Assembly: GCA_918807975.1 (NCBI GenBank)
Contig: OU964932.1
Location: 2,728,001-2,792,000, forward strand
DNA: 64,000 bases
Direction: 5' to 3'
From: Aplidium turbinatum
Lineage: Eukaryota > Chordata > Ascidiacea > Aplousobranchia > Polyclinidae
Shown: in pieces, positions 55,558 to 64,000 of the stretch
How the letters are laid out: every line of letters starts with the position of its first letter
Position numbering within the stretch: the stretch's first letter is position 1
Position numbers and translations under genes: made by a program
The notes under the pieces: generated by a model
Told to the model about the DNA's origin: nothing
What the model saw: the letters and a program-made list of their open reading frames with translations, nothing else
The model's database searches: none

Positions 55558-56307
55558 CAGTGTTTCTCAACCTTTTTTGGCCCAAAACCCCCTTCATGAA
55601 CTGGCAAAATTTTACCGCCCCCCAACAAAAACGATTAATTATGAAAAGCGAATATAAAACAATAAATATTATTTATTCTACAAAAAGTGCTCAATGCCAA
55701 GCAAAAAGACAAGCAGAGCGATATAATTATATCAAATATAGTTACCAGTCTCTAAAACCCTTACAGCCTGTTTTACCCTAAAAAGGGGATCATCAGAAGG
55801 TCTTTATTCAAATAGAATTATATTTCTATTAGAATAAGGACCTTTTGATGATCCCCTTTTAGGGTGAAACAGGCTGTAAGGGTTTTAGAGACTAGTAACT
55901 ATATTTAATGAAAAGCAATATATATTTGCGAGCATAAAAATAGTATAGGCCTACTGGTAGTCAGTGTGAACCTTGGGCTTGGTGAGAAAGTGTCAGTTTC
56001 TTCACATTCGGTGTAAAGCCAGTGAGAAACATTCGAAGATCACCTCTTATGGATATGTCAAGTGGGATTCGCTGTTTGGTATGTAGCAGAACAACATGAA
56101 TCCCTTTTCCACCAGGTATGAGGTAGGAAATGCTACCACGTAGATACGTGCTCTTTGACAAAATCGTTACGCTGGGCGGTAGATGGGTTAAACCAAAATG
56201 CACCCTAGTAATCAAAACGCCCCCTTAATCCGAAGTAATCATACCGCCCCCCTGCAAAATCAAAAACGCCCCCTGGGGGGCGGTACCGCCCACGTTGAGA
56301 ACCACTG
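55558..56307. mobile_element. hAT-type MITE with a large internal palindrome
   Basis: Termini CAGTGTTTCTCAACC and, inverted, CAGTGGTTCTCAACGTGGG; 8-bp duplication CTTTAAAT at 55550-55557 and 56308-56315. It lies in the Merlin intron. The C-rich subterminal AACCCCC/CCGCCCC blocks are typical of this MITE group. The middle carries a ~175-bp palindrome (55733-55911). Confidence 0.9.
55733..55911. repeat. ~88-bp-arm palindrome with hammerhead-like motifs
   Basis: The two arms (axis near 55822) match with a few differences. Each arm, read toward the palindrome's outer end, carries the Penelope-tail motif: right arm ACCTT, TTGATGA, CCC-loop-GGG, GAAA, ACAGGCTGT, AGGGT; left arm (minus strand) ACCTT, CTGATGA, CCC-GGG stem, then AAAA in place of GAAA. 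ACCTT can pair with AGGGT as stem I. Each arm thus has one substitution in the conserved ribozyme core. Confidence 0.6.
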
Positions 56308-57084
56308 CTTTAAATGGTTAAGCAATCAATTTTGGGACATATTCTTAGGTTATTTTAAGGCTGAAAGGAATTTTTTTCACTTAAAAAGTATTTTTCGCTA
56401 GGAATGTAGATAAGAGCTAGCCTACTGCTTTATTTTTGTACAATCTTGAAAAGCCTTATTACACTAGACTTTGCTATAGATCATGGAAAAAGTATATACC
56501 TTTTTAGATTTCAATTCATTGAACCTTTAAAGTGTCTTATTTTATCATGTCTGAAAAGAAAAGCGGGTCTATTTATTGATGAAAACCAAGAAAACAAGTT
56601 CTGCTTCTTCTCTTGAGTCTCTTTCATTCCATCATACCCTTGACAATCAATTGATGTATCTAGCAAAGTGTCCCCTGGCACATAGACCCTTGTCCCATTG
56701 ATCATGCATGTAAGCAACCTATGGGACAGTTGTCTGACACTTTTTAATGATGAAAAAAAAACGATAAAGAATATTAGCCTACAGTCATCACTGTTTTGAT
56801 TTCATGTTATGAAACAATGACTAAACTTTGCAATAAAATTGCTTTAGTTCACGATTTGCTTTAAAATAACGTTTTATTAGAAATAATGTCATATTCGTCC
56901 CATAGGTGCCACATCTCCCCTACACATTTTTACTCTCAGTACACCTAGTCTACACAAATGTTTAATCTACATGCATTTTATGTACTTCATCCAATCCATT
57001 TAATGTTTAACATAATCCACGTTAAGTGTTTACATGTTAGTGTAGGCTAAGTCATTTTAAAATAGAACTACAAGAAACACTCAC

Positions 57085-57209
57085 TAGACAAGTTAGAGTA
57101 TGCACCCCATTCATCGGAATGAATCTCTGTTCCTGATGCGATGTGGCGTAGAATTTCTGCCTCCAGTGTAGCCCTGTCCCGCCGCGGTACCATTACGATG
57201 AAGCATTCT
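57085..57209 (-). CDS. Merlin transposase, middle exon (second catalytic Asp)
   Basis: Minus-strand exon after acceptor TTAG: ECFIVMVPRRDRATLEAEIL then RHIASGTEIHSDEWGAYSNL. IHSDEWGAY is the IS1595/Merlin motif around the second catalytic Asp. It ends at a GTGAGT donor and joins 55337 in frame. The upstream part of the protein (zinc-binding region and EIDES-type first catalytic motif) is not recognisable between here and 58760, so the gene is incomplete or its first exons are too diverged to see. Confidence 0.8.
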
Positions 57210-57213
57210 CTAA

Positions 57214-58767
57214 CAGGGATATCTAAAGAAGGGGATACGAAGGCTTTTATTACGTCTGACAATAGAAGGGCTTTTGTTTATCGTAAATAATCTCTGTTTA
57301 TCGTAAAATGACAATTGGCACTGATAGTAGTTTAATAAATCTTGTTATGATACCTTGCATTGCGCTATTAGCATCAGGCCTGGATATTCACAACATGCTC
57401 ATGGTTGCTTGTTAATTCAACTACCCTTATACTTGCTTTACATCTAGCCTACTGCAAAGGCTTTGTTGAAAAAAACAGCTTACTGGTAACTTTTCAACTG
57501 CCTTTGTAAACAAGTATTCTTTAAATATGCTTTACGTAACATTTGCTAACTGTCTTCTGTAGCTCATTGTACCAGCTGCACTACAAAACTTTCTACGATT
57601 TTAAAAAGAACCACATGTTTGAAGCACTACAAACTACTGCCCTGGTAGTGTCATGAGAATAAGGCAATCGCTGCGAGCCTTCATATCCCCTTCTCTAGAT
57701 ATCCCTGTTCTCTAATAGCACAATTTTACTAGGGATATCTACAGGCATTAAGAAGCAAAGGAACGTGCCCGAAGGAGGGTGGGTTAAATAAAAGTGTTGT
57801 CAAATATTTCTTCAAATCCCAAGCCCAAGTGATATTGCTCACCTGCTCCAACGTAGTTGACTAGGCGTACAGGGATGGAGGAACCATTTTAAAAGTAGGT
57901 GGGCCCAAAGGCGTAGTAGTCAAAGTTATTCAAACTTCTGGGGGGCTTCGCCTCCCAGACCTCCCATAGCATTGCTGCATTCCTGATACTTCAAATCGCT
58001 TATGCATTGTGTTTTCATGATTGCCTTTTGTCCCAGCCACCGAAAAAATTGCGTTTTTAGGCCCGATTTGGTCAAACAAATTACAAAATTGTTAAATTGT
58101 AGCGCTGTACAAAATATGGCGATGTAGGCTAAACACAAATAAAAAGGCAATATAGCCTACACACACAGTTATAATACCAACCTGGGAGAAATAATCTGCA
58201 GCATTATACAGTAGGCCTACGTGCATGCACTGCATAATATGTAATGATATCATTGTTTTAACCTTGGAGAACAATTAGATTGATTTATAGATTACTTCAC
58301 CAATCACACGCAACCACATCCACTGCCCATCAACAGTGGGCTCAACAGAAAAGTTTGAAGATTAGATTTCATCATTGAGCTATCAAAGATAACACAGGCA
58401 AACAAAAATTTTTTTTAAAGGCACGGCATGTGAGAGTCATTTTAGGGTATTTCGAGGCCCCTGATTCCGCAATTGTTTTTTTCGAATTGGCTCTAGTTTT
58501 TGAGATAGCCTACAGCAAATACTTTTTTTTGGCAATTTTGAGCCCCTATAGATTTAACATCGTGTCGTTTATTACATAAACAAGACTGAAAGTAATCCCA
58601 GGCACATTTCTGAGTTGTATAAACGCCATTTGAAACCAATCACGTTGATTACAACCCAAACAAACGGCTATTTAACGTTTAGGCTACTGGCTTAGTAACA
58701 ATCAAAATAGGCCTACGACTTGAAGCAAGCCTTAGGTTACAAGATGTAGAATATATAACTTGTGCTT
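57214..58767. other. Region upstream of the Merlin exons, unassigned
   Basis: No assigned gene. CTAGATATCCCTGTTCTCTAA at about 57695 resembles TTAGATATCCCTGTTAGAG at the exon acceptor (57208-57226, inverted), suggesting a partial local duplication. GTGAGC at about 57839-57844 (minus strand) could be a splice donor after GCAG. A GGGGGCTTCGCCTCCCAGACC fragment (57936-57965) is MITE-like. Confidence 0.35.
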
Positions 58768-61600
58768 CGAACAACGATTGCTCGCATATTAAATAAGATA
58801 TAAAAATGAAAGTTAGCTCTTCAATAAACAGTGACATGTTCTTTTAATTGGAATTGATTTAGGTTGTTTATCATTTAAAATGAAGTTTTGGTGATGGTTT
58901 GAATTTGGTCAAGTTTAGGTGGCCACTAGATGGAGCTAGTAGTATTTTGGGACTTGGTATTAACTTAGTTGATTAGATCTATGCTTGTGCTTTTCAACGA
59001 TAGCAAATCTGTTGAAATTGAGCAAGAAATGAATAAATGGGAGACAATTAATTATCGTGAACACGCAGGGCGTGAACTGAAAGACGATCGATTCGCCATT
59101 GAAATGCATTGGGCAAAAGCTTCGTTGGGGGGCTGTCTTCGAACAACGATTGCTCATATTTTAAATAAGATATAAAAATGAAAGTTAGCCCTTCAATAAA
59201 CGGTGACATGTTCTTTTAATTGGATTTGATTTAGATTGTTTATCATTTAAAATGAAGTTTTGGTGATGGTTTGCATTTGGTCAAGTTTAGGTGGCCACTA
59301 GATGGAGCTAGTAGTATTTTGGGATTTGGTATTAACTTAGTTGGTTAGATCTATACTTGTGCTTTTCAACGATAGCAAATCTGTTGAAATTGAGCGAGAA
59401 ATGAATAAATGGGAGACAATTAATTATCGTGAACAAGCAGGGCGTGAACTGAAAGACGATCGATTCGCCATTGAAATGCATTGGGTAAAAGCTTCGTTGG
59501 GAGGCTGTCTTCGAACAACGATTGCTCGCATATTAAATAAGATATAAAAATGAAAGTTAGCCCTTCAATAAACAGCAATATGTTCTTGCAATTGGTTGTC
59601 GTTAAATGTTTTTATCATTGCAAATAAACTTTTGATAATGGTTTGAATTTGGTCAAGTTTAGGTGGCCACTAGATGGAGCTAGTAGTATTTTGGGACTTA
59701 ATATTAACTTAGTTGGTTAGATATATGCTTGTGCTTTTCAACGATAGCAAATCTGTTGAAATTGAGCAAGAAATTAATAAATGGGAGACAATTAATTATC
59801 GTGAACACGCAGGGTGTGAACTGAAAGACGATCGATTCGCCATTGAAATGCATTGGGAAAAAGCTTCGTTGGGGGGCTGTCTTCGAACAACGATTGCTTA
59901 TATATTGAATAAGATATAAAAATGAAGGTTAGCCCTTCAATAAACAGTAACATGTTCTTTTAATTGGATTTGATTTAGATTGTTTATCATTTAAAATGAA
60001 GTTTTGGTGATGGTTTGCATTTGGTCAAGTTTAGGTAGCCACTAGATGGAGCTAGTAGTATTTTGGGACTTGATATTAACTTAGTTGGTTAGATCTATGC
60101 TTGTGCTTTTCAACGATAGCAAATCTGTTGAAATTGAGCAAGAAATGAATAAATGGGAGACAATTAATTATCGTGATCACGCAGGGCGTGAACTGAAAGA
60201 CGATCGATTCGCCATTGAAATGCATTGGGCAAAAGCTTCGTTGGGGGGGCTGTCTTCGAACAACGATTGCTCGCATATTAAATAAGATATAAAAATGAAA
60301 GTTAACACTTCAATAAACAGTAATATGTTTTTTTGATTGGTTGTCGTTAAATGTTTTTATCATTGCAAATAAACTTTTGATAATGGTTTGAATTTGGTCA
60401 AGTTTAGGTGGCCACTAGATAGAGCTAGTAGTTTTTTGGGACTTGATATTAACTTAGTTGGTTAGATCTATGCTTGTGCTTTTCAACGATAGCAAATCTG
60501 TTGAAATTAAGCAAGAAATGCATAAATGGGAGACAATTAATTATTGTGAACACGCAGGGCGTGAACTGAAAGACGATCGATTCGCCATTGAAATGCATTG
60601 GGCAAAAGCTTCGTTGGGGGGCTGTCTTCGAACAACGATTGCTCGCATATTAAATAAGATATAAAAATGAAAGTTAGCCCTTCAATAAACAGTAATATGT
60701 TCTTTTAATTGGTTGTCGTTAAATGTTTTTATCATTGCAAATAAACTTTTGATAATGGTTTGAATTTGGTCAAGTTTAGGTGGCCACTAGATGGAGCTAG
60801 TAGTATTTTGGGACTTGGTATTAACTTAGTTGGTTAGATCTATGCTTGTGCTTTTCAACGATAGCAAATCTGTTGAAATTGAGCAAGAAATGAATAAATG
60901 GGAGACAATTAATTATCGTGAACACGCAGGGCGTGAACTGAAAGACGATCGATTCGCCATTGAAATGCATTGGGTAAAAGCTTCGTTGGGGGGCTGTCTT
61001 CGAACAACGATTGCGCGCATATTCAATAAGATATAAAAATGAAAGTTAGCACTTCAATAAACAGTAAAATGTTCTTTTGATTGGTTGTCGTTAAATGTTT
61101 TTATCATTGCAAATAAACTTTTGATAATGGTTTGAATTTGGTCAAGTTTAGGTGGCCACTAGATGGAGCTAGTAGTTTTTTGGGACTTGATATTAACTTA
61201 GTTGGTTAGATATATGCTTGTGCTTTTCAACGATAGCAAATCTGTTGAAATTAAGCAAGAAATGAATAAATGGGAGACAATTAATTATCGTGAACACGCA
61301 GGGCGTGAACTGAAAGACGATCGATTCGCCATTGAAATGCATTGGGTAAAAGCTTCGTTGGGGGCTGTCTTCGAACAACGATTGCTCGCATATTAAATAA
61401 GATATAAAAATGAAAGTTAGTACTTCAATACACAGTAACATGTTCTTTTGATGGTCAAGTTTAAGTGACCACTAGATAGAGCTAGTAGTATTTTGGGACT
61501 TGGTATTAACTTAGTTGGTTAGATCTATGCTTGTGCTTTCCTACGATAGCAAATTTGTTGAAATTGAACAACAAATCAATAAATGGGAGACAATTTCTTT
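58768..61600. repeat. Family D right arm, 372-bp units
   Basis: Seven and a half units in the orientation opposite to the left arm; the 68-codon frame (VLFNDSKSVEIEQEMNKWET) recurs on the + strand at 58969, 59341, 59713, 60085, 60458, 60830 and 61202, spacing 372 or 373. The frame stays open in almost all; in the units at 60085 and 61202 a 1-base length change in a G run shifts its end. Unit variants again alternate irregularly. Confidence 0.9.
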
Positions 61601-61828
61601 CCGGTGTGTTTCAGTGCATTTCCACCCCGCTCTTCTTCTTTCATAATAGTCTATTCCAATATGTGTGTGACGTCATCATTTTTTCCGGTTGACCAACAGG
61701 GTGTCTTGTGCAAGAGCACCGGCCTTTGTCCGTAGTTGCTTTTCATAATGTCTTTTTAGACATTCTTTTTGGGTCAATAATGTCTTTTTAGATAAAAACA
61801 GAGAGAGACTGTTCACCAGGCATTTGAT

Positions 61829-62125
61829 AATAAAATTAATTTGCGTTCTTCTGGTGACTATTTACTAGGTTACCTCGTGATGTTAAAGATGATAACTAGC
61901 TTTTTTTCCGACGTTTCTTCAGTCAGCACGACTGACTTTATCAAGGTGGCTAAAACAGGTTAATGTGCCATCGTTGCTGAACAGGTTGTATTAACCTGTT
62001 TTAGCCACCTTGATAAAGTCAGTCGTGCTGACTGACGAAACGTCGGAAAAAAAGCTAGTTATCATCTTTAACATCACGAGGTAACCTAGTAAATAGTCAC
62101 CAGAAGAACGCAAATTAATTTTATT
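61829..62125. repeat. Near-perfect palindrome, 136-bp arms
   Basis: Left arm 61829-61964 and right arm 61990-62125 are inverted copies with one mismatch that I could find; the spacer is 25 bases (61965-61989). AATGTCTTTTTAGA occurs on both sides (61747, 61779, 62128). It carries GATAAAGTCAGTCGTGCTG and GAAACGTCGG, which resemble a degenerate hammerhead. Confidence 0.85.
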
Positions 62126-62600
62126 AATGTCTTTTTAGATATTACTTTTAAAGAAATAAAAAGGAGTCAAAAGGCATGTAAATTTCACTCTGTGTGGAGC
62201 TACATGTACTTCAGAGGTTAACTGTTATTCTTTTATTCACAAATTTAAAAAACTTAACTTTATTACTCACATTTGGAAAGATTTAAAAAAATGGGCTGTA
62301 GGCTACTCAAATTAAAAATTGACGACAAAAATGCACTTTGGGTCAAAATTTAATTAAAAAAAAAAAAAAAAAGAACGCTTCCGAATAGTATCGAACTCAT
62401 TCCCTCTAGTATGGCAGCTCGATACGTTACGTATGCGCCACGGACTCAGTTGAAGACAACGTGTTGAATTTAAAACTTAAGGCGCTTATCGTCTTTTGCT
62501 TTGAAAGAGAAAGAGAAAAAAGTGCTTATGTAGTGACGTCATGACCGGTCAAATAGTGTTTCAGATTCAAAGACCGGAGCCGGTCAAATAGCCACTGCCC
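62126..62600. other. AT-rich DNA with a tRNA-like relic
   Basis: Between the palindrome and the final MITE. It holds an A run at 62350-62371, the tRNA-like minus-strand sequence at 62375-62455, and two GCCGGTCAAATAG-like copies near 62547 and 62580. No gene. Confidence 0.45.
62375..62455 (-). other. tRNA-like relic on the minus strand
   Basis: On the minus strand GAGTCCGTGGCGCATAC (box A-like) and GAGTTCGATACTA (box B-like) precede CGGAAGC; five of seven acceptor positions could pair. A long T run follows at once, as at a polymerase III terminator. The T arm is degenerate, so I take it as a relic or SINE head. Confidence 0.35.
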
Positions 62601-62727
62601 TTTATTTACGAAAAATGCCGAAGAAAACATGATCTTATCCTTTTGCTATGCCACCTGACAGCACCATTTTACAAGAATATTCATACCCACATTTTTGTTG
62701 AAAATGCTCTCAGAATGCACCAAATTC

Positions 62728-63873
62728 GGGTGCAACCTAGTTCGTACCCTGAACACTTCGGACCCTCAGTTCGTACCCTGAAAAGATCGAGAGAAAAAAT
62801 TAAAAAAGCCGAAGTCGCTGATCGCAGTTTAATAGCACAAAGCCGAAGTCGCAAACAAACAAACTCGAGTAGTGGCCGAGTGGTTAACGCGTTGGGCTCG
62901 CAGTCGAGAGCCTGCGTGTTCGACTCCATCCACCCGCAATTGCTGTTGTTTCTCTGGGCAAGAAACTTTACGATAATTGCCTCTACCCAGTGATCGATTT
63001 TCGAGTAATGGGTAGTACCAAACTTAAGTCATAAGCAGAGTAGACAACCGGAAACAGACATTGCAGTCGGCTGCAGCGTGGGTCAGGTGTACGTCGGAAG
63101 GCGTACACCGATGCATAGCGCTCAAGTCCGCTTTCCCGCAATGCAGGATAAAGATAAACAAACAAACAAACGCGGTTAGCGGAAACTGCGATCAGCGAGA
63201 GTTAGAGAGCATAGATTACTCGATGGTTAGGGTTAGGGTAAGCCGAAACTGCAGTTAGCAAAAACTGCGAAAAAATGTTTGCGGAAACTGCGATCAGCGA
63301 AGGTTAGGGATAGAGCATAGATTGCTCTATAGTTAGGGTTAGGGTAAAGGTTAGCGGAAACTGCGGAAAAATGTTTGGCGGAAACTTCAATCAGCGAGGG
63401 TTACAGTTAGAGCATAGATTACTTTATGGTTAGAGTTAGGGTAAAGGTTAGCGCAAACTGCGGTTAGCGGAAACTACGGATAAATGTTTGCGGAAACTGC
63501 GATCAGCGTGGGTTAGGGTTAGAGCATAGATTAGTCTATGGTTAGAGTTAGGGTTAGCGGAAACTTCACTAATGTTTGGCGGAAAAATATTTGGCGGAAA
63601 CTTCGTTCAGCGAGGGTTACAGTTAGAGCATAGATTACTTTATGGTTAGAGTTAGGGTAAAGGTTAGCGCAAACTGCGGTTAGCGGAAACTACGGATAAA
63701 TGTTTGCGGAAACTGCGATCAGCGTGGGTTAGGGTAGAGCATAGATTAGTCTATGGTTAGGGTTAGCAGAAACTGCGATCAGCGACTTCCGCTTTTTTTA
63801 ATTTTTTTTCTCGATCTTTTCAGGGTACGAACTGAGGGTCCGAACTGTTCAGGGTACGAACTAGGTTGCATCC
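62728..63873. mobile_element. Mutator-like MITE with tandem-repeat interior, copy 2
   Basis: Ends GGGTGCAACCTAGTTCGTAC and, inverted, GGATGCAACCTAGTTCGTAC, as in copy 1 at 21106. Duplication CCAAATTC at 62720-62727 and 63874-63881 (8 bp clear). The interior has five or so diverged ~95-115-bp units (GCGGAAACTGCGATCAGCG with TTAGGGTTAG). A SINE interrupts it at 62871-63171. Confidence 0.85.
62871..63171 (+). mobile_element. tRNA-headed SINE, second copy
   Basis: Same family as 25384-25697: GTGGCCGAGTGGTTAACGCG head, TTCGACTCC box B, GTTTCTCTGGGCAAGAAAC body, GCAATGCAGGATAAAGAT tail with short AAAC repeats. The 5' two or so bases of the head are lost. It sits inside the Mutator-like MITE and is younger than it. 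Confidence 0.85.
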
Positions 63874-64000
63874 CCAAATTCAAAGTAATTTTTCAAAATT
63901 TTCTGGGGGAGGCCCCAGACCCCCGCCGCTGGGTGTCGTCTTAAGCGAAAATGCCGTCGGGCTTCGCCCGCCGGTTGTCAAAACCCCCCTTTTAAAATTC

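Larger units (their letters stand above)
55338..57084 (-). other. Intron of the Merlin transposase gene, with MITE
   Basis: Donor GTGAGT at 57084-57079 and acceptor TTTTAG ending at 55338, both read on the minus strand. About 1.75 kb, of which 750 bp is a MITE (55558-56307). Nothing else is recognisable; a 68-codon minus-strand frame at 56511-56717 has no family match. Confidence 0.7.
45505..61720. mobile_element. Giant Merlin-type transposon with inverted 372-bp repeat arms (family D)
   Basis: The inverted ends GGTGCTCTTGCACAAGAC stay similar for about 170 bp (through CCCTGTTGGTCAAC, TGATGACGTCA, GCGGGGTGGAAATGCA, CACACC, ATTTATTGATTTGTTGTTC). They lead into arrays of a 372-bp unit: about eight copies on the left (minus orientation) and about seven and a half on the right. 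The centre (54340-58760) encodes, on the minus strand, two exons of a Merlin transposase. Merlin elements have TIRs beginning GG and 8-9-bp duplications; here I see no clear flanking duplication. Later insertions at 46389-48699, 50443-53807 and 55558-56307 account for about 6.4 kb, leaving roughly 9.8 kb original. Confidence 0.75.
62600..64000. mobile_element. CAGTGGCGTAGCC-family MITE, split by a Mutator-like MITE
   Basis: Body sequence GCCGAAGAAAACATGATC to CAGAATGCACCAAATTC (62612-62727) continues after the insertion with CCAAATTCAAAGTAATT and TTTTCTGGGGGAG (63874 on). The left terminus is missing and the right one lies beyond the window. Confidence 0.8.

Noticed and set aside
45496-61730. 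Target duplication of the giant Merlin element
   Set aside because: The bases next to the GGTGCTC ends (TTGAAAAA and GGCCTTTG) do not match, so I do not claim one.

Overview
The window is repeat-dominated animal nuclear DNA, most likely from a marine invertebrate. It contains BEL/Pao LTR elements, a Penelope-like retroelement with a GIY-YIG nuclease, Merlin, hAT and pogo transposons, tRNA-headed SINEs and a spliced transposase gene. I cannot name the species. Apart from one short THAP-domain exon piece and one very weak short ORF near 24.5 kb, I see no convincing host gene; almost everything is a mobile element, often inserted inside another, and many insertions still show 5-bp or 8-9-bp target duplications.

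Layout. 1-147 is a MITE end. 148-21 kb is one Penelope-like element (reverse transcriptase, linker, GIY-YIG nuclease, 3' tail with a hammerhead-ribozyme-like motif), split by a hAT element (892-3287) and by a large satellite-armed TIR element (3630-19958). That second element is itself split by two head-to-tail BEL/Pao copies sharing a middle LTR (4851-17691), whose first LTR carries a SINE. 21.1-24.3 kb holds a Mutator-like MITE, weakly readable DNA and a MITE inside a MITE. 24.3-27.1 kb has the THAP exon piece and a second satellite-armed element carrying a SINE and two nested MITEs. 27.3-31.1 kb is another TIR element whose two arms are inverted tandem arrays of a ~205-bp unit. 31.3-36.2 kb is a third kind, with ~390-bp units and ~120-bp TIRs. 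36.2-44.3 kb is a hAT relic interrupted by a very young BEL/Pao element with apparently identical 312-bp LTRs. 44.3-45.4 kb is a shortened pogo-type element.

45.5-61.7 kb is the most striking object: a ~16-kb TIR element whose two arms are inverted arrays of a 372-bp unit, and whose centre encodes two exons of a Merlin (IS1595/ISXO2-like) transposase that splice in frame. Its repeat unit is a recognisable distant relative of the ~390-bp unit at 31-36 kb, so both probably belong to one lineage of Merlin transposons that carry tandem arrays as part of their arms. The satellite-armed element at 3.6-20 kb and the 205-bp-unit element share the architecture and 8-bp target duplications.

61.8-62.1 kb is an almost perfect 136-bp-arm palindrome with a second ribozyme-like motif. 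The window ends in a MITE hit by a second Mutator-like MITE that was hit by a SINE.

In broad terms, autonomous genes seen here are BEL/Pao polyproteins, a partial Merlin transposase, a pogo DNA-binding domain, a hAT dimerisation domain and Penelope pieces. The rest looks non-autonomous and presumably depends on enzymes supplied elsewhere.
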